Assembly: GCA_023387135.1 (NCBI GenBank) | Contig: JAEWIK010000398.1 | Span: 1 to 20,900 of the forward strand | Source: Actinomycetes bacterium | GTDB taxonomy: Bacteria; Actinomycetota; Actinomycetes; Propionibacteriales; Propionibacteriaceae | Length of the DNA stretch: 20,900 bases | Direction of reading: 5' to 3' | Shown: positions 7,386 through 17,590 of the stretch, in pieces | Layout: each line of letters starts with the position of its first letter | Numbering within the stretch: the stretch's first letter is position 1 | Program-made: the position numbers and the translations under genes | Notes under the pieces: model-generated | What the model was told of the DNA's origin: nothing | What the model saw: only the letters and a program-made list of their open reading frames with translations | Database searches by the model: none

Positions 7386-8908
7386 TACTTGGCTTCCTCT
7401 CCGAACGGAGCGACCGGGTCGGAGACCCCTGCGTGATTCAGCGTCTGGACTGCCGTCGGTTCGATAGTGGTGAGCGCGAGCTGGGGGACGAAGCCCAGCA
7501 CGAGGATGATCGCCACCAGCACGCCCGCCACCAGCTTCTCCCTGACCCCCAGGTCGCTGGTCACGTGGTCCTTCACCTGCTCGGTCACCGGTCCGGTCAT
7601 GGTGCGCTGGTACATCAGCAGGATGTAGACGGCGGCCAGCACGGTGCCGAGGACGGCGACGGCAGCCACCCAGGGCTCACGCGACCAGGCTCCCGCCAGC
7701 ACCATGAACTCGCTGACGAAGCTCGACATGCCCGGCAGCGCCAGCGACGACAGGCCTGCCAGCAGGACCGAACCCGCCAGCACCGGTGCCACCTTCTCGA
7801 CGCCGCCGAAGGCGTTGACGGCCGCCGACCCGCGCCGGCTGATCAGGAACCCGAGGACGAGGAAGAGCGCCGCCGTCGAGAACCCGTGGTTGAGCATGTA
7901 GAAGATGGTTCCGCTCATGCCGCCGGTGGTGAACGTGTAGATGCCGAGCACCATGAAGCCGAAGTGGCTCACCGAGGTGTAGGCGACGAGGCGCAGCAGG
8001 TCCTTCGAGCCGATGGCCGCGACGGCGCCGTAGATGATCGAGATGAGCGCCAGCACGATCATGATCGGGCCCACCTCCCGGCTGGCGTCAGGGAACAGCA
8101 TGAGGCAGAACTTGATCATGCCGAAGGTGCCGATCTTGTCGAGCACGCCCACCAGCAGCACCGAGGTGCCCGGCGTGCTCTCCTGCGCGGCGGTGGGCAG
8201 CCAGCTGTGGACCGGGACCATGGGCGCCTTGATGATGAACGCGATCAGGAAGCCCAGCATGAGCAGCATGCCGACGGTGTTGCCCGGCCCGAACTGCAAC
8301 GCGGTGAGGTTCGAGAGCAGGTAGGTGGGCGCCCCGAGCTGGCGGCTGGACTCGGCGTACAGGCCGACGACGCTGCCCAGCATGATGAGCCCGCCCGCGA
8401 GGCTGAAGAGCAGGAACTTGACCGCCGCGTACGACCTGCGGTGGCCTCCGTAACCGCCGATGAGGAAGTACATCGGGATCAGCGTGGCCTCGAACATGAG
8501 GTAGAAGAGCAGCACGTCGTTCGCGAGGAAGACGAAGATCGAGAGGCTCTCCAGCGCGAGCACCAGGCCGAAGAAGGCCTGCGAGCCCCACCGGGAGAGG
8601 CTGGTGTCGGAGAGCTTCCACTCGGCGAGCAGCACGGCCGGGGTGAGGATCACTGTGAGCAGCATCATCACCAGCGACATGCCGTCCAGGCCGAGCGCCC
8701 AGGAGGCGCCGAACTGCGGGATCCACGGCACCGTCTCGCTCAGGTCGACGCCGCCGCCGTACAGGCCGGCGACGGCGAGGCCGAGGCCCGCGGTGGCGAG
8801 CGCGAACGTCATGCCGATGCCCTTCGCCACCTGCTTGACCGGCAGGCACAGCACGCCGGCGCCCAGCAGCGGCAGCAGACCCAGGAGGGTGAGCCAGGGA
8901 ACAGTCAT
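7385..8908 (-). CDS. nuoM: NADH-quinone oxidoreductase subunit M
   Basis: A 507-aa antiporter-like proton-pumping subunit of complex I, with about 14 membrane helices. The conserved proton-path residues are in place: Glu140 in the YLMFEATLIPMYFLIG region, Lys164, Lys227 in IIKAPMVPVHSWLP, Lys258 in VLDKIGTFG, and Glu400 in SSFVSEFMVL. These correspond to E. coli Glu144, Lys234, Lys265 and Glu407. Length is normal for the family. An AAGGAA-type ribosome site precedes the ATG. The gene starts 16 nt after nuoL and ends inside the nuoN start codon. A Mrp antiporter subunit is excluded by the surrounding complete nuo set. Confidence 0.98.
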   Translation of the reverse strand: MTVPWLTLLGLLPLLGAGVLCLPVKQVAKGIGMTFALATAGLGLAVAGLYGGGVDLSETVPWIPQFGASWALGLDGMSLVMMLLTVILTPAVLLAEWKLSDTSLSRWGSQAFFGLVLALESLSIFVFLANDVLLFYLMFEATLIPMYFLIGGYGGHRRSYAAVKFLLFSLAGGLIMLGSVVGLYAESSRQLGAPTYLLSNLTALQFGPGNTVGMLLMLGFLIAFIIKAPMVPVHSWLPTAAQESTPGTSVLLVGVLDKIGTFGMIKFCLMLFPDASREVGPIMIVLALISIIYGAVAAIGSKDLLRLVAYTSVSHFGFMVLGIYTFTTGGMSGTIFYMLNHGFSTAALFLVLGFLISRRGSAAVNAFGGVEKVAPVLAGSVLLAGLSSLALPGMSSFVSEFMVLAGAWSREPWVAAVAVLGTVLAAVYILLMYQRTMTGPVTEQVKDHVTSDLGVREKLVAGVLVAIILVLGFVPQLALTTIEPTAVQTLNHAGVSDPVAPFGEEAK

Positions 8909-8924
8909 CTGTCTAGTTCCTTCC

Positions 8925-10823
8925 TCAGGCCAACTGGCTCAGGACGATAACGACGCCTAGCAGGACGGTTCCGGCCACCACGCCGAGGGCGTAGCGCCTC
9001 ACCTGCCCGGACTGGATCTTGCGGCCCTGGGCCGACAACCCCGCGAACATCGCGGCGATGCCGTCGGCCCCGCCGTCGAACAGCGCCTTCTCACCGACCG
9101 TCACGCCGTCCGCCAGCATCATGGTCGGCTTCACGACGAGGGTGTTGTTGATGGCGTCACCGAAGAGGTCGTTGCGACCGGCGATGGCGAACGGGTTGGA
9201 GGTCGCGGGCGCGGCGGACGGGACCGGCTTACGTCCGAAGACGAACCAGCCGATCGCTACCCCTGCCAGGACGACGAGCAGCGTGCCCCAGCCGATCAGC
9301 GTCGGGACCCACTCGATCTCGTGCGGGTGAACGCCGGTGGCAGGTTCCAGCCATTCCTGGATCCAGGCGTTCATCGCGACGCCCGCCACCACGCTGAACA
9401 CCGCCAGGATGATGAGCGGGACCGTCATGACCTTCGGGGACTCGTGCGGGTGCACGCCGTCCTTCCAGCGCCGCTCGCCGAAGAACGTCATGATCATCAG
9501 GCGCGTCATGTAGAACGCCGTGATCCCGGCGCCCAGCAGCGCGCAGGTGCCCACCAGCGGGCTGTGCTCGAAGGCTGCCTCGATGATGTGGTCCTTCGAG
9601 AAGTAGCCCGCCAGCGGCGGGATGCCGATGATGGCGAGGTAGCCCATCGCGAACGTCCAGAAGGTGTACGGCAGCACCTTCGCCAGGCCGCCGTAGTGCC
9701 GCATGTCGACGTCGTCGTCCATGGCGTGCATCACCGAACCGGCTCCGAGGAACATGTTCGCCTTGAAGAAGCCGTGGGTGAGCAGGTGGAAGATCGCGAA
9801 CGCGTAGCCCGCCGGGCCGATGCCCGCGGCGAGAATCATGTAGCCGATCTGGCTCATCGTCGAGCCCGCGAGCACCTTCTTGATGTCGTCCTTCGACGTG
9901 CCGATCCAGGCGCCGGCCAGCAGCGTCACAGTGCCCACGACGACGACGGCCGTCGTGGCGGCGGCAGAGAGTTCGAAGATCGCGTGCGAGCGGACAACGA
10001 GGTAGACGCCCGCCGTGACCATCGTCGCGGCGTGGATCAGGGCCGACACCGGGGTGGGGCCTTCCATCGCGTCCAGCAACCATGCCTGCAGCGGCACCTG
10101 GGCGGACTTGCCGCAGGCGCCCAGCAGCAGGAGCAGGCCGATGACCGTCACCCACACCGAGTCGGCCTGGGCGACGTGGGAGTTCACGTCGACGAACGCC
10201 GACGAGCCGAACAGCGCGAGCATCGCCATGACGGCTGTCGTCATGCCGAGGTCGCCGATGCGGTTCATCACGAACGCCTTCTTGGCCGCGGCGGCGGCCG
10301 ACGGCTTGTGCTGCCAGAACCCGATCAGCAGGTAGGACGCCAGGCCGACGCCCTCCCAGCCGACGAACAGGACCAGGTAGTTGTCGGCCAGCACGAGGAT
10401 CAACATGGCCGCGATGAACAGGTTCAGGTAGGCGAAGAACCGGCGCTTGCGCGGGTCGTGCGCCATGTAGCCGAGCGAGTAGATGTGGATGAGGCTGCCG
10501 ACGCCGGTGATCAGCAGGGCGAACAGGATCGACAGGGTGTCCACCAGCAGCCCGGCGTTGATGGTCCAGGGGCCCGCGCTGAACCACTCGTACAGCGGCA
10601 CGGACACCGCGCGGGCGTCCGCCGGGCTCATCAGCAGCTCGACGAAGAGCCACAGCGCGACGGCGAACGACATTACGACGGCGGCGACGGCGATCCACGG
10701 CCCCGCCTTGCGGACGAGCCTGCCGAACAGCAGCAGCACCGCCGCGCCGAGCGCCGGCACCGCGATCATCAACCAGGCCAGGCTGAACATCCCCGTCGCG
10801 GGGACGATCGTCTCCAGAGTCAC
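8925..10823 (-). CDS. nuoL: NADH-quinone oxidoreductase subunit L
   Basis: A 632-aa distal antiporter-like subunit of complex I. Its C-terminal part should form the long lateral helix that clamps the membrane arm. The key residues are present: Glu157 in WEGVGLASYLLIGF, Asp191 in MNRIGDLG, Lys239 in GACGKSAQVPLQAWLLDAM, His264 in ALIHAATMVTAG, His350 and Lys354 in LLTHGFFKANMF, and Lys410 in YFSKD. Length is close to E. coli NuoL. The start is GTG with GAGGAG six nt upstream. That ribosome site overlaps the nuoK stop codon, and the gap to nuoK is 10 nt. Two His-Pro-His motifs occur at about 477-520 in the loop before the last helices. Confidence 0.98.
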   Translation of the reverse strand: MTLETIVPATGMFSLAWLMIAVPALGAAVLLLFGRLVRKAGPWIAVAAVVMSFAVALWLFVELLMSPADARAVSVPLYEWFSAGPWTINAGLLVDTLSILFALLITGVGSLIHIYSLGYMAHDPRKRRFFAYLNLFIAAMLILVLADNYLVLFVGWEGVGLASYLLIGFWQHKPSAAAAAKKAFVMNRIGDLGMTTAVMAMLALFGSSAFVDVNSHVAQADSVWVTVIGLLLLLGACGKSAQVPLQAWLLDAMEGPTPVSALIHAATMVTAGVYLVVRSHAIFELSAAATTAVVVVGTVTLLAGAWIGTSKDDIKKVLAGSTMSQIGYMILAAGIGPAGYAFAIFHLLTHGFFKANMFLGAGSVMHAMDDDVDMRHYGGLAKVLPYTFWTFAMGYLAIIGIPPLAGYFSKDHIIEAAFEHSPLVGTCALLGAGITAFYMTRLMIMTFFGERRWKDGVHPHESPKVMTVPLIILAVFSVVAGVAMNAWIQEWLEPATGVHPHEIEWVPTLIGWGTLLVVLAGVAIGWFVFGRKPVPSAAPATSNPFAIAGRNDLFGDAINNTLVVKPTMMLADGVTVGEKALFDGGADGIAAMFAGLSAQGRKIQSGQVRRYALGVVAGTVLLGVVIVLSQLA

Positions 10824-10829
10824 GTCACT

Positions 10830-10835
10830 CTCCTC
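10830..10835 (-). promoter_or_regulatory. nuoL: nuoL Shine-Dalgarno overlapping the nuoK stop
   Basis: GAGGAG on the minus strand lies 6 nt before the GTG of nuoL and overlaps the nuoK TGA at 10834-10836. It supports the GTG start and suggests that ribosomes ending nuoK could reinitiate on nuoL. Confidence 0.65.
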
Positions 10836-11133
10836 AGAGTTTCAGCAGGCTGGCCGCGTCCACCGACGTCGATCGACGGGTGCGGAAGATTGTCATGATG
10901 ATCGAGAGACCGACGACCACCTCGGCGGCGGCCACCACCATCACGAAGAAGGCGGCGATCTGACCGTCGAGCCCGCCGTGCTGCAGCGCGAAGGCCACCA
11001 TCACGAGGTTCGCCGAGTTCAGCATCAACTCGACCGACATGAAGATAACCAGCGCGTTGCGCCGCGTCATCACGCCGACGGTGCCGATCGCGAAGACTAT
11101 CGCCGCGAGGTAGAGCAGGTTCTCGGTGGTCAC
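10834..11133 (-). CDS. nuoK: NADH-quinone oxidoreductase subunit K
   Basis: A 99-aa small membrane subunit of complex I with three predicted helices (about 4-22, 28-50 and 58-82). Glu35 in [13 protein letters not shown] and Glu71 in [12 protein letters not shown] match the two buried glutamates of E. coli NuoK (Glu36, Glu72) that carry protons along the central axis. The length is typical. The start is GTG, in a GTGA overlap with the nuoJ stop. A strong AGGAGG lies about 4 nt upstream, inside the end of nuoJ. The tail after residue 83 is short and basic. Confidence 0.98.
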   Translation of the reverse strand: MTTENLLYLAAIVFAIGTVGVMTRRNALVIFMSVELMLNSANLVMVAFALQHGGLDGQIAAFFVMVVAAAEVVVGLSIIMTIFRTRRSTSVDAASLLKL

Positions 11134-11930
11134 TTGTCCTCCTCCCGTGCGACTGCCTCGATGGACTTGAAGGTCTTCGCCGTCGCCTCGGAGAGCGCCG
11201 GGGCGTCCACGACGCCGCTGCGTCCGGCGAGGGTCGGCGAGATCGACTCCGGCGACACCGAACCGTCAGGCAGCAGCGCGGGGGTGGCGATGGAGTTGTG
11301 CCGGGCGAGCACACCCGAGTTGGGCAGCGCGCCGGGGTGGGCGCCGCTGGTCGCGTACGCCTTGATCCTGTGGGAGGCGCGCTCCGCCTGGCCGGGGACG
11401 GGATGGACGCGGCGCGTGTGTGCGACCACCATCGCGCCGACCGCGGCGGTGATGAGCAGTGCCGAGGTGAGCTCGAACGCGAACACATACCGTCCGAAGA
11501 TGAGGGCGGCGAGCGACTGGATCTGTCCCTGGTGGACGGCGTTCGCCTGTTCCAGCCCGGTCGGCGGCGCGGTGACAGCCCCCCCGATGCCGAGGACGAT
11601 CAGCGCGAACAGGCAGACGGCGATGACGACCGCCGCCACCCGCTGGCCGCGCAGCGTCTCCACCACCGAGTCGGGGGTGTCGACGCCGACGAGCATGAGC
11701 ACGAACAGGAACAGCATCATGATCGCGCCGGTGTAGACGATGATCTGCACGGCCCCGAGGAAGGGGGCGTCCAGCGCGAAGTAGAGGGCCGCGAGGTTCA
11801 GCATGGCGAAGGCGGTGCTGAGCGCCGAGTACACGGCCTTGCGGAAGAGCACCAGTCCGAGCGCCCCGAGCACCATGAGCGGGCCACAGATCCAGAACGC
11901 CACGTCGGCGCCTGTCACCAGCGGGATCAT
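11130..11930 (-). CDS. nuoJ: NADH-quinone oxidoreductase subunit J
   Basis: A 266-aa membrane subunit of complex I with five predicted helices in the first 172 residues. The conserved third helix carries VQIIVYTGA at 61-69 followed by [11 protein letters not shown]. Tyr66 and the adjacent glycine form the flexible pi-bulge region known from complex I structures. From about residue 173 a polar tail of about 95 residues follows, rich in Ser, Ala and Pro, which E. coli NuoJ lacks. ATG 11930 is chosen over longer in-frame reading because it overlaps the nuoI stop as ATGA and has GGAGG six nt upstream. It overlaps nuoK by 4 nt. Confidence 0.97.
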   Translation of the reverse strand: MIPLVTGADVAFWICGPLMVLGALGLVLFRKAVYSALSTAFAMLNLAALYFALDAPFLGAVQIIVYTGAIMMLFLFVLMLVGVDTPDSVVETLRGQRVAAVVIAVCLFALIVLGIGGAVTAPPTGLEQANAVHQGQIQSLAALIFGRYVFAFELTSALLITAAVGAMVVAHTRRVHPVPGQAERASHRIKAYATSGAHPGALPNSGVLARHNSIATPALLPDGSVSPESISPTLAGRSGVVDAPALSEATAKTFKSIEAVAREEDK

Positions 11931-12487
11931 CGGGCACCTCCGGCGGCACCCTCGACGGGGGTCCGGTTGTCGGGCTCGCCGGTGGGCGGCAGGCCGAGGA
12001 AGTAGTCCTTCTCCTCGGCGCCGAGCCGGCGGGGATGCGGCGGCTCCTCCATGCCCGGCAGCAGCGGGGCCAACAGCCTGTCCTTGGTGTAGATCATCTT
12101 CTCGCGCGTCGTGTCGGCGAGCTTGAAGTCGTTGGTCATCGTCAGCGCACGCGTCGGGCAGGCCTCGATGCACAGCCCGCACAGGATGCACCGCAGGTAG
12201 TTGATCTGGTAGACCCTGCCGTACCGCTCACCGGGGCTGTAACGCTCCTCCTCGGTGTTGTCGGCGCCCTCGACGTAGATGGCGTCTGCCGGGCAGGCCC
12301 ACGCGCACAACTCGCAGCCGACGCACTTCTCCAGCCCGTCGGGCCAGCGGTTGAGCTGGTGCCGTCCGTGGAAGCGAGGCGCCGTGACCTTCTCCTTGCC
12401 CTTCTCCGGGTAGCCCTGGGTGAAGGTCTTGCGGAACATGGTGCGGAAGGTCACCCCGAAACCCGCCCATGGGTCGAAGATGCCCAT
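11927..12487 (-). CDS. nuoI: NADH-quinone oxidoreductase subunit I (ferredoxin-like)
   Basis: A 186-aa peripheral-arm subunit carrying two [4Fe-4S] clusters, N6a and N6b, which pass electrons from NuoG towards NuoB. Both CxxCxxCxxxCP motifs are intact, at Cys55, 58, 61 and 65, and at Cys100, 103, 106 and 110. The N-terminal segment (about 5-25) resembles the amphipathic anchor that docks against NuoH. The C-terminal 40 residues are polar and Pro-rich. The frame stays open far upstream through nuoH, but ATG 12487 overlaps the nuoH stop as TGATG and has AGGAGG four nt upstream. The end overlaps nuoJ by 4 nt. Confidence 0.98.
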   Translation of the reverse strand: MGIFDPWAGFGVTFRTMFRKTFTQGYPEKGKEKVTAPRFHGRHQLNRWPDGLEKCVGCELCAWACPADAIYVEGADNTEEERYSPGERYGRVYQINYLRCILCGLCIEACPTRALTMTNDFKLADTTREKMIYTKDRLLAPLLPGMEEPPHPRRLGAEEKDYFLGLPPTGEPDNRTPVEGAAGGAR

Positions 12488-13830
12488 CACGCCTCCTTCT
12501 CGGTGGTAGCTGCCGGGACAGCCGTCTCGCCGGTGTCCTGGTCCACTGTCGATGCCACGACGTCGGCCAGCTCGGGCAGCACCTGCCCGGGCATCGGCGG
12601 GACGGGGTAGCCGCCGGCGAACGCGTCGAAGGGTTCCTCGACCGCGGGTTCGGGCTCGGGCCCGGACCGTTCGCCGAGGAAGAGGACGGCCAGCAGGATG
12701 ACGACGACCAACCCCGCGAAGCCCCACAGCAACGGACCCTGCAGCAGGTTCTCCGACTGCAGCTTGCGGACGGTGGAGATCACGACGATCCAGCCCAGCG
12801 AGATCGGGATCAGCCACTTCCAGCCGAGGCTCATGAACTGGTCGTAGCGGAACCGCGGCAGCGTGCCGCGCAACCAGACGAAGACAGAGATGAAGAGCTG
12901 GACCTTGAGGGCGAACCAGATCGGGCCGAGCCACGGGTTGTTGAGCACCGGCGCGACGTTGTCGAACAGCCAGTTCAGCGGCCACGGCGGCAGGTAGCCG
13001 CCCAGGAACAGCGTGGTGGCGATGGCCGACACGGTGGCCATGTTGATGTACTCGGCCAGGAAGTAGATGGCGTACCTGAAGCCCGAGTACTCGGTGATGT
13101 AGCCGGACACCAGCTCGGACTCGGCCTCGGGAAGGTCGAAGGGTGCGCGGTTGGTCTCGCCGACCATCGAGATCGCGTAGATGATGAAGCTCGGGATCAG
13201 CGCCACGAACATCCACTGCTGCAGGCCGATGTCGGGGCCGCCGAACAGCAGCAACGGCGTCCGCTGGAACTCGACGATCTCGGACGTCGACATGGTGCCC
13301 GAGTAGAGGAACACCGCCACCAGCGAGAGGCCCATCGCGATCTCGTACGAGATCATCTGGGCGCTCGAACGCAGCGCGCCGAGCAGCGAGTACGGAGAGT
13401 TGGACGACCAGCCCGCCAGCACGAAGCCGTAGATGCCGACCGAGGTCACGGCGAGCAGGACCAGCGTCCCGATGGGGAGGTCGGCGAGCTGCAGCCGCGT
13501 CGTCACCCCGAAGATCTCCACCTGGCCGCCGAACGGGATCACTGCCCACGCCGTGAAGGCGGCAGTGCCGGCGATCAGCGGTGCGGCGATGAACAGCACC
13601 TTGTCGACCATGTGCGGCATGAAGTCCTCCTTGATGAGGAGCTTCATGCCGTCTGCCAGCGCCTGGCCGAGGCCGAGCGGGCCGTTCATGATCGGGCCGA
13701 GGCGGTGCTGCATCTTGCCCACCAGGCGGCGCTCGTACCAGACGTTGAAGATCGTCCAGACGAGCAGCACCACGAAGAGCACCACCACCTTGATGAGGAC
13801 GAGCCACCAGGGATCGTTCATCGGGATCAT
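12487..13830 (-). CDS. nuoH: NADH-quinone oxidoreductase subunit H
   Basis: A 447-aa membrane subunit of complex I that forms the quinone channel with NuoB and NuoD and starts the proton-coupling path. It has about eight or nine helices. Family hallmarks are YERR at 32-35, QHRLGP at 41-46, Glu163 in SYEIAMGL, and the long conserved cytoplasmic loop beginning [17 protein letters not shown] at 225-241. After the last helix (about 365-385) an acidic, Pro-rich tail of about 60 residues follows, which E. coli NuoH lacks. ATG 13830 overlaps the nuoG stop as ATGA and has GGGAGG six nt upstream. An internal Met at residue 4 is a less likely start. Confidence 0.98.
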   Translation of the reverse strand: MIPMNDPWWLVLIKVVVLFVVLLVWTIFNVWYERRLVGKMQHRLGPIMNGPLGLGQALADGMKLLIKEDFMPHMVDKVLFIAAPLIAGTAAFTAWAVIPFGGQVEIFGVTTRLQLADLPIGTLVLLAVTSVGIYGFVLAGWSSNSPYSLLGALRSSAQMISYEIAMGLSLVAVFLYSGTMSTSEIVEFQRTPLLLFGGPDIGLQQWMFVALIPSFIIYAISMVGETNRAPFDLPEAESELVSGYITEYSGFRYAIYFLAEYINMATVSAIATTLFLGGYLPPWPLNWLFDNVAPVLNNPWLGPIWFALKVQLFISVFVWLRGTLPRFRYDQFMSLGWKWLIPISLGWIVVISTVRKLQSENLLQGPLLWGFAGLVVVILLAVLFLGERSGPEPEPAVEEPFDAFAGGYPVPPMPGQVLPELADVVASTVDQDTGETAVPAATTEKEA

Positions 13831-16277
13831 GCGACACCTCCCAGGCTGAGTTCGACAGCGTCGCCCGCTACCAGCCCGAGTTCCCCGAGGCTGTGACCGG
13901 GAGAATTGGTGGGCACCCAGACGATGCCGTCGACCATGCCCTCGGTCACCACGACCGGCAGGCTGAGCGAGCCGGAGCCGCCTGAGATCACGACGTCGGC
14001 ACCGTCGGTCACCCCCGCCGCGACGGCGGTGGCCGGGCTGACCCTGGCGAGGGCCGGCTTGGCGGTGGCGGCGAGCGCCTGCTCGTAGTCCATGCCGCGG
14101 CTCGCGTCGAGCAGTTCATGCCAGGTGGCGAGCCGGACGCCTGACGCCGCCGGCTGCTGGGCGCGCGGGGTGTCGAGCGTCACGCCGGCGTCTTCCGCGG
14201 GCTGCTCGTCGGCGGGCTCGGCCAGTCCGAGCGCGTCGTCGGGCTCCCAGGGGCCGAGTTCGGTGAGTTCGGCACGCGCCTGTCCGACGGTCCTGACCCC
14301 GAGCGGGCTGCCCATCGCGTCGGCGAGGGCGGCGAGCACGCGCAGGTCGGTCATGGGATCGCTGGCCTGCTTGATGACGGTGTTGACCAGCCCGACCCTG
14401 TGCTCCCAGTTGAGGTACGAGCCCGCGTGCTCCTCGATCAGGGCGATCGGGAAGACGACATCGGCGCGCTCGGTCACCTCCGACAGCCGCGATTCGAGCG
14501 AGACGACGAAGTCGGCGGCCTCCAGGCCGGCCCTGACCGCGGCGGCGTCCGCGAAGTCACGCGGCTCGATGCCCGCGACCACCAGCGCCTTGAGCCTGCC
14601 GGTCGCGGCGGCTGCCAGCATCTCGGTGGCGTCGAGGCCGCGCTCGCCCGGCAGTACGTCGGTGCCCCAGGTCGCCGCGACGTCGACCCTGGCCGACACG
14701 TCGGTCGAGGGACGTCCGCCCGGCAGCAGGTTGGGCAGGCAGCCAGCCTCGACGGCGCCGCGATCACCGGCGCGCCGGGGAATCCAGGCGAGCCTGGCAC
14801 CGCTGTCGTCGGCGAGCTTCGCCACCGCCGCGAGAGCGCCCGGCGAGACGGCCGCCCGCTCCCCCACGAGGATGACGGTGTCCGCGTCCGCCTCGAGCGT
14901 CGCGAGCGCTGCGGCTTCCTCGCCGGGTGCCGCGGGGACGAGCACGCCGCCCAGCTTCACCGTGCCGTTCGAGGCGTAGGGAGCGACAGCCACCACCGAC
15001 AGCTTGCTCTTGCGCACCGCCTTGCGGAGGCGCAGGAAGATGAGCGGCGACTCCTCCTCCGGCTCGAAGCAGACGAGGACGACCTTGCCGGCCTTCTCCA
15101 GGTCGCCGTAGGTGACGCCTTCGCCCAGCACCCTGCCTGCGACGCGCTCGGCGAGGAAGTCTGCCTCCTCGGCGCTGGCCGGACGGGAGCGGAAGTCGAT
15201 GTTGTTCGTGTTGAGCACGGCGCGGGCGAACTTGGAGTAGCCGTAGGCGTCCTCCACCGTCAGCCTGCCGCCGGTGAGCACGCCCGCCGAGCTGCCGGCG
15301 GCCTTGAGGCCGGCCACGGCGGCATCGATGGCCTCGGGCCAGCTCGCCACGACGAGTTCGCCGTCACGCCGCACCAGCGGGCGCGTCAGCCTGTCGTCCC
15401 CGCGTCCGTAGACGAAGGCGAACCTGCCCTTGTCGCAGTTCCACTCCTCGTTGACCTCGAGGTTCTCCCCCGCCAGCCTGCGCTTCACCTGGAAGTGCCG
15501 CTGGTCGACGCGCAGCGAGCAGCCCGACGCGCAGTGCTCACAGGTGGAGTCTGTCGACACCAGGTCGAACGGACGGCTCTGGAACCTGTAGGAGACGCTG
15601 GTGAGGGCACCCACCGGGCAGATCTGGATGACGTTGCCGGAGAAGTAGGAGTTGTAGGGGTGCTCGGCGTACTGGCCGACCTGCTGCAGCGCGCCGCGCT
15701 CGACGAGCGCGATGAAGGGGTCACCGGAGATCTGCTCGGAGAACCTCGTGCAGCGCGCGCACAGCACGCAGCGTTCGCGGTCGAGCAGGACCTGGGCCGA
15801 GATCGGGACGGGCTTGGGGAAGGTGCGCTTGACGCCCTCGTACCGGGACTCGCCGTAGCCGTTCGTCAGCGCCTGGTTCTGCAGCGGGCACTCGCCGCCC
15901 TTGTCGCAGATCGGGCAGTCGAGCGGGTGGTTGAGCAGCAGGAACTCCAGCATGCCCGCCTGCGCCTTGGCGGCGACCGGCGAGCTCACCTGGGTGTTGA
16001 TCTTCATCCCGGGCGCGCATTCGAGGGTGCAGGACGCCTGGGGCTTCGGCATGCCGCGTCCGTTGCCCATGTCGGGCACCTCGACCATGCACTGCCTGCA
16101 GGCGCCGACCGGATCGAGCAGCGGGTGATCGCAGAACCGCGGAATCGCGATCCCGATCATCTCCGCCGCACGGATCGCCAGCGTGCCCTTGGGGACCTGG
16201 ACGTCGACCCCGTCGATGGTGACGGTGATCAGGTCCGTCGGCAGGGCGGCCGCGTCCGGCTTGGTCACGACGCTCAT
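13827..16277 (-). CDS. nuoG: NADH-quinone oxidoreductase subunit G (75-kDa iron-sulfur subunit)
   Basis: An 816-aa subunit holding most of the peripheral-arm iron-sulfur chain. Cluster N1b ligands are Cys49, 60, 63 and probably Cys83. The His-ligated N5 is His117, Cys121, 124 and 130. N4 is Cys170, 173, 176 and 220. A further CxxCxxxC set at Cys246, 249 and 253 with Cys281 fits the off-path cluster N7. The rest is a molybdopterin-oxidoreductase-like fold (about 290-680) that in complex I binds no molybdenum. An acidic linker (about 690-725) and a C-terminal domain like the dinucleotide-binding domain, ending near PTNSPG, follow. ATG 16277 overlaps the nuoF stop as ATGA, with AAGGGAG upstream. 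The full NuoE/F context excludes a formate dehydrogenase. Confidence 0.98.
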   Translation of the reverse strand: MSVVTKPDAAALPTDLITVTIDGVDVQVPKGTLAIRAAEMIGIAIPRFCDHPLLDPVGACRQCMVEVPDMGNGRGMPKPQASCTLECAPGMKINTQVSSPVAAKAQAGMLEFLLLNHPLDCPICDKGGECPLQNQALTNGYGESRYEGVKRTFPKPVPISAQVLLDRERCVLCARCTRFSEQISGDPFIALVERGALQQVGQYAEHPYNSYFSGNVIQICPVGALTSVSYRFQSRPFDLVSTDSTCEHCASGCSLRVDQRHFQVKRRLAGENLEVNEEWNCDKGRFAFVYGRGDDRLTRPLVRRDGELVVASWPEAIDAAVAGLKAAGSSAGVLTGGRLTVEDAYGYSKFARAVLNTNNIDFRSRPASAEEADFLAERVAGRVLGEGVTYGDLEKAGKVVLVCFEPEEESPLIFLRLRKAVRKSKLSVVAVAPYASNGTVKLGGVLVPAAPGEEAAALATLEADADTVILVGERAAVSPGALAAVAKLADDSGARLAWIPRRAGDRGAVEAGCLPNLLPGGRPSTDVSARVDVAATWGTDVLPGERGLDATEMLAAAATGRLKALVVAGIEPRDFADAAAVRAGLEAADFVVSLESRLSEVTERADVVFPIALIEEHAGSYLNWEHRVGLVNTVIKQASDPMTDLRVLAALADAMGSPLGVRTVGQARAELTELGPWEPDDALGLAEPADEQPAEDAGVTLDTPRAQQPAASGVRLATWHELLDASRGMDYEQALAATAKPALARVSPATAVAAGVTDGADVVISGGSGSLSLPVVVTEGMVDGIVWVPTNSPGHSLGELGLVAGDAVELSLGGVA
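13837..13842 (-). promoter_or_regulatory. nuoH: nuoH Shine-Dalgarno inside the end of nuoG
   Basis: GGGAGG on the minus strand lies 6 nt before ATG 13830 and within the last nuoG codons. It favours that ATG over the one three codons later and fits coupled translation. Confidence 0.65.
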
Positions 16278-17590
16278 GCGTGGCTCCCTTCACGCACCTC
16301 GAACAGCGCGCTTCGACCGTAGGGGAAGAGCTCCCAGGCCGGGGTGCCGTACCCTGCCTCGAACTCGGGACGGAAGTGCCTGACGGCGGAGGTCACGCAC
16401 GCGACCGCGCCGTCGGCGAGGGCGCAGAACGACTTGCCGCCCATGTTGTCGCAGATGTCGAGCAGCTTCTCGATGTCGCCGTCCTCGGCGGCGCCCGCCT
16501 CGAACTTCTTGAGCAGCTGCACGAGCCACCAGCTCCCCTCACGGCAGGGGGTGCACTTGCCGCAGGACTCGTGCTTGTAGAACTCGACCCAGCGCAACGT
16601 GGTGCGGACGACCGAGACGGTGTCGTCGAACACCTGGAGGGCCTTCGTGCCGAGCATCGACCCGACGCTCGCCATGCCCTCGTAGTCCAGCGGCACGTCG
16701 AGGTGCTCGGCGGTCAGGATCGGGGTCGACGAGCCGCCGGGCGTCCAGAACTTCAGCGTGTGGCCCTCGCGGACCCCGCCCGAGAGTTCCAGCAGCTGGC
16801 GCATGGTGATGCCGAGCGGAGCCTCGAACTGTCCGGGACGCTTCACGTGCCCCGACAGCGAGTAGAGGGTCATGCCCTTCGACTTCTCCGTGCCCATCGA
16901 CGAGAACCAGCCGGACCCGTTGTTCACGATGGCGGGCACCGACGAGATGGACTCGACGTTGTTGATCACCGTCGGGGACGCGTACAGGCCAGCGACGGCG
17001 GGGAACGGCGGGCGCAGCCTCGGCTGGCCGCGGCGCCCCTCGAGCGAGTCGAGCAGTGCCGTCTCCTCGCCGCAGATGTAGGCGCCGGCACCGGCGTGGA
17101 CGATGATGTCGAGGTCGAAGCCCGAGCCGTGGATGTTGGTGCCGAGGTGACCCGCCGCGTACGCCTCGGCGACAGCCTGCTGCAGCCGCCTGATGACGTG
17201 CAGCACCTCGCCGCGCACGTACACGAAAGCCGTGTGGCAGTTGATGGCGTAGGAGGCCACGATCATGCCCTCGACAAGGGTGTGGGGCGAGGCCAGCAGC
17301 AGCGGCATGTCCTTGCAGGTGCCCGGCTCCGACTCGTCGGCGTTCACCACGAGGTACTTGGGGTTCGGGTTGTCCTGCGGGACGAAGCTCCACTTCATGC
17401 CCGTCGGGAAGCCGGCGCCGCCACGTCCGCGCAGCCCGGCGTCCTTGACCAGGGTGGTCAGTTCGGCAGGCGTCATGGCGAACGCCTTGTCCAGCGACGC
17501 GTAGCCGCCCTGACGGGTGTAGGCGTCGATGGCCCAGGACTTGTCGGTGCCCCAGTTGGCGGACAGCACGGGGGTCAGCAGGTCTGTCAC
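16274..17590 (-). CDS. nuoF: NADH-quinone oxidoreductase subunit F (NADH/FMN-binding)
   Basis: A 438-aa subunit that oxidises NADH with bound FMN and passes electrons through cluster N3. Motifs are clear: the glycine-rich RGRGGAGFP at 54-62, NADESEPGTCKD at 83-94, GAGAYICGEETALL at 167-180, and the [4Fe-4S] N3 ligands Cys343, 346 and 349 with Cys389. Length is typical. The start is GTG in a GTGA overlap with the nuoE stop. No strong Shine-Dalgarno is visible, so it may rely on coupling to nuoE. It overlaps nuoG by 4 nt. Confidence 0.98.
   Translation of the reverse strand: MTDLLTPVLSANWGTDKSWAIDAYTRQGGYASLDKAFAMTPAELTTLVKDAGLRGRGGAGFPTGMKWSFVPQDNPNPKYLVVNADESEPGTCKDMPLLLASPHTLVEGMIVASYAINCHTAFVYVRGEVLHVIRRLQQAVAEAYAAGHLGTNIHGSGFDLDIIVHAGAGAYICGEETALLDSLEGRRGQPRLRPPFPAVAGLYASPTVINNVESISSVPAIVNNGSGWFSSMGTEKSKGMTLYSLSGHVKRPGQFEAPLGITMRQLLELSGGVREGHTLKFWTPGGSSTPILTAEHLDVPLDYEGMASVGSMLGTKALQVFDDTVSVVRTTLRWVEFYKHESCGKCTPCREGSWWLVQLLKKFEAGAAEDGDIEKLLDICDNMGGKSFCALADGAVACVTSAVRHFRPEFEAGYGTPAWELFPYGRSALFEVREGSHA

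Noticed and set aside
5820..10823. NuoL, M and N as part of an Mrp-type Na+/H+ antiporter.
   Set aside because: They lie in canonical order with nuoB-K and each matches its complex I subunit in residues and length. No mrp partner genes are present.
12488..13837. An N-terminal extension of nuoI, giving a possible 636-aa ferredoxin fusion.
   Set aside because: The extension is the shadow frame of nuoH. The TGATG overlap and AGGAGG set the start at 12487 and the normal NuoI length.
13827..16277. NuoG as the catalytic subunit of a formate dehydrogenase or other molybdoenzyme.
   Set aside because: It has the N1b/N5/N4 ligand layout of complex I, and the catalytic molybdenum-ligand context is not recognisable. 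It sits between nuoF and nuoH.
14400..16322. A 640-codon open frame on the plus strand, antisense to nuoG.
   Set aside because: It mirrors nuoG, whose six cofactor and domain motifs are intact. The antisense translation is Arg/Gly/Asp/His-rich without recognisable domains, as expected from GC-rich codon bias.
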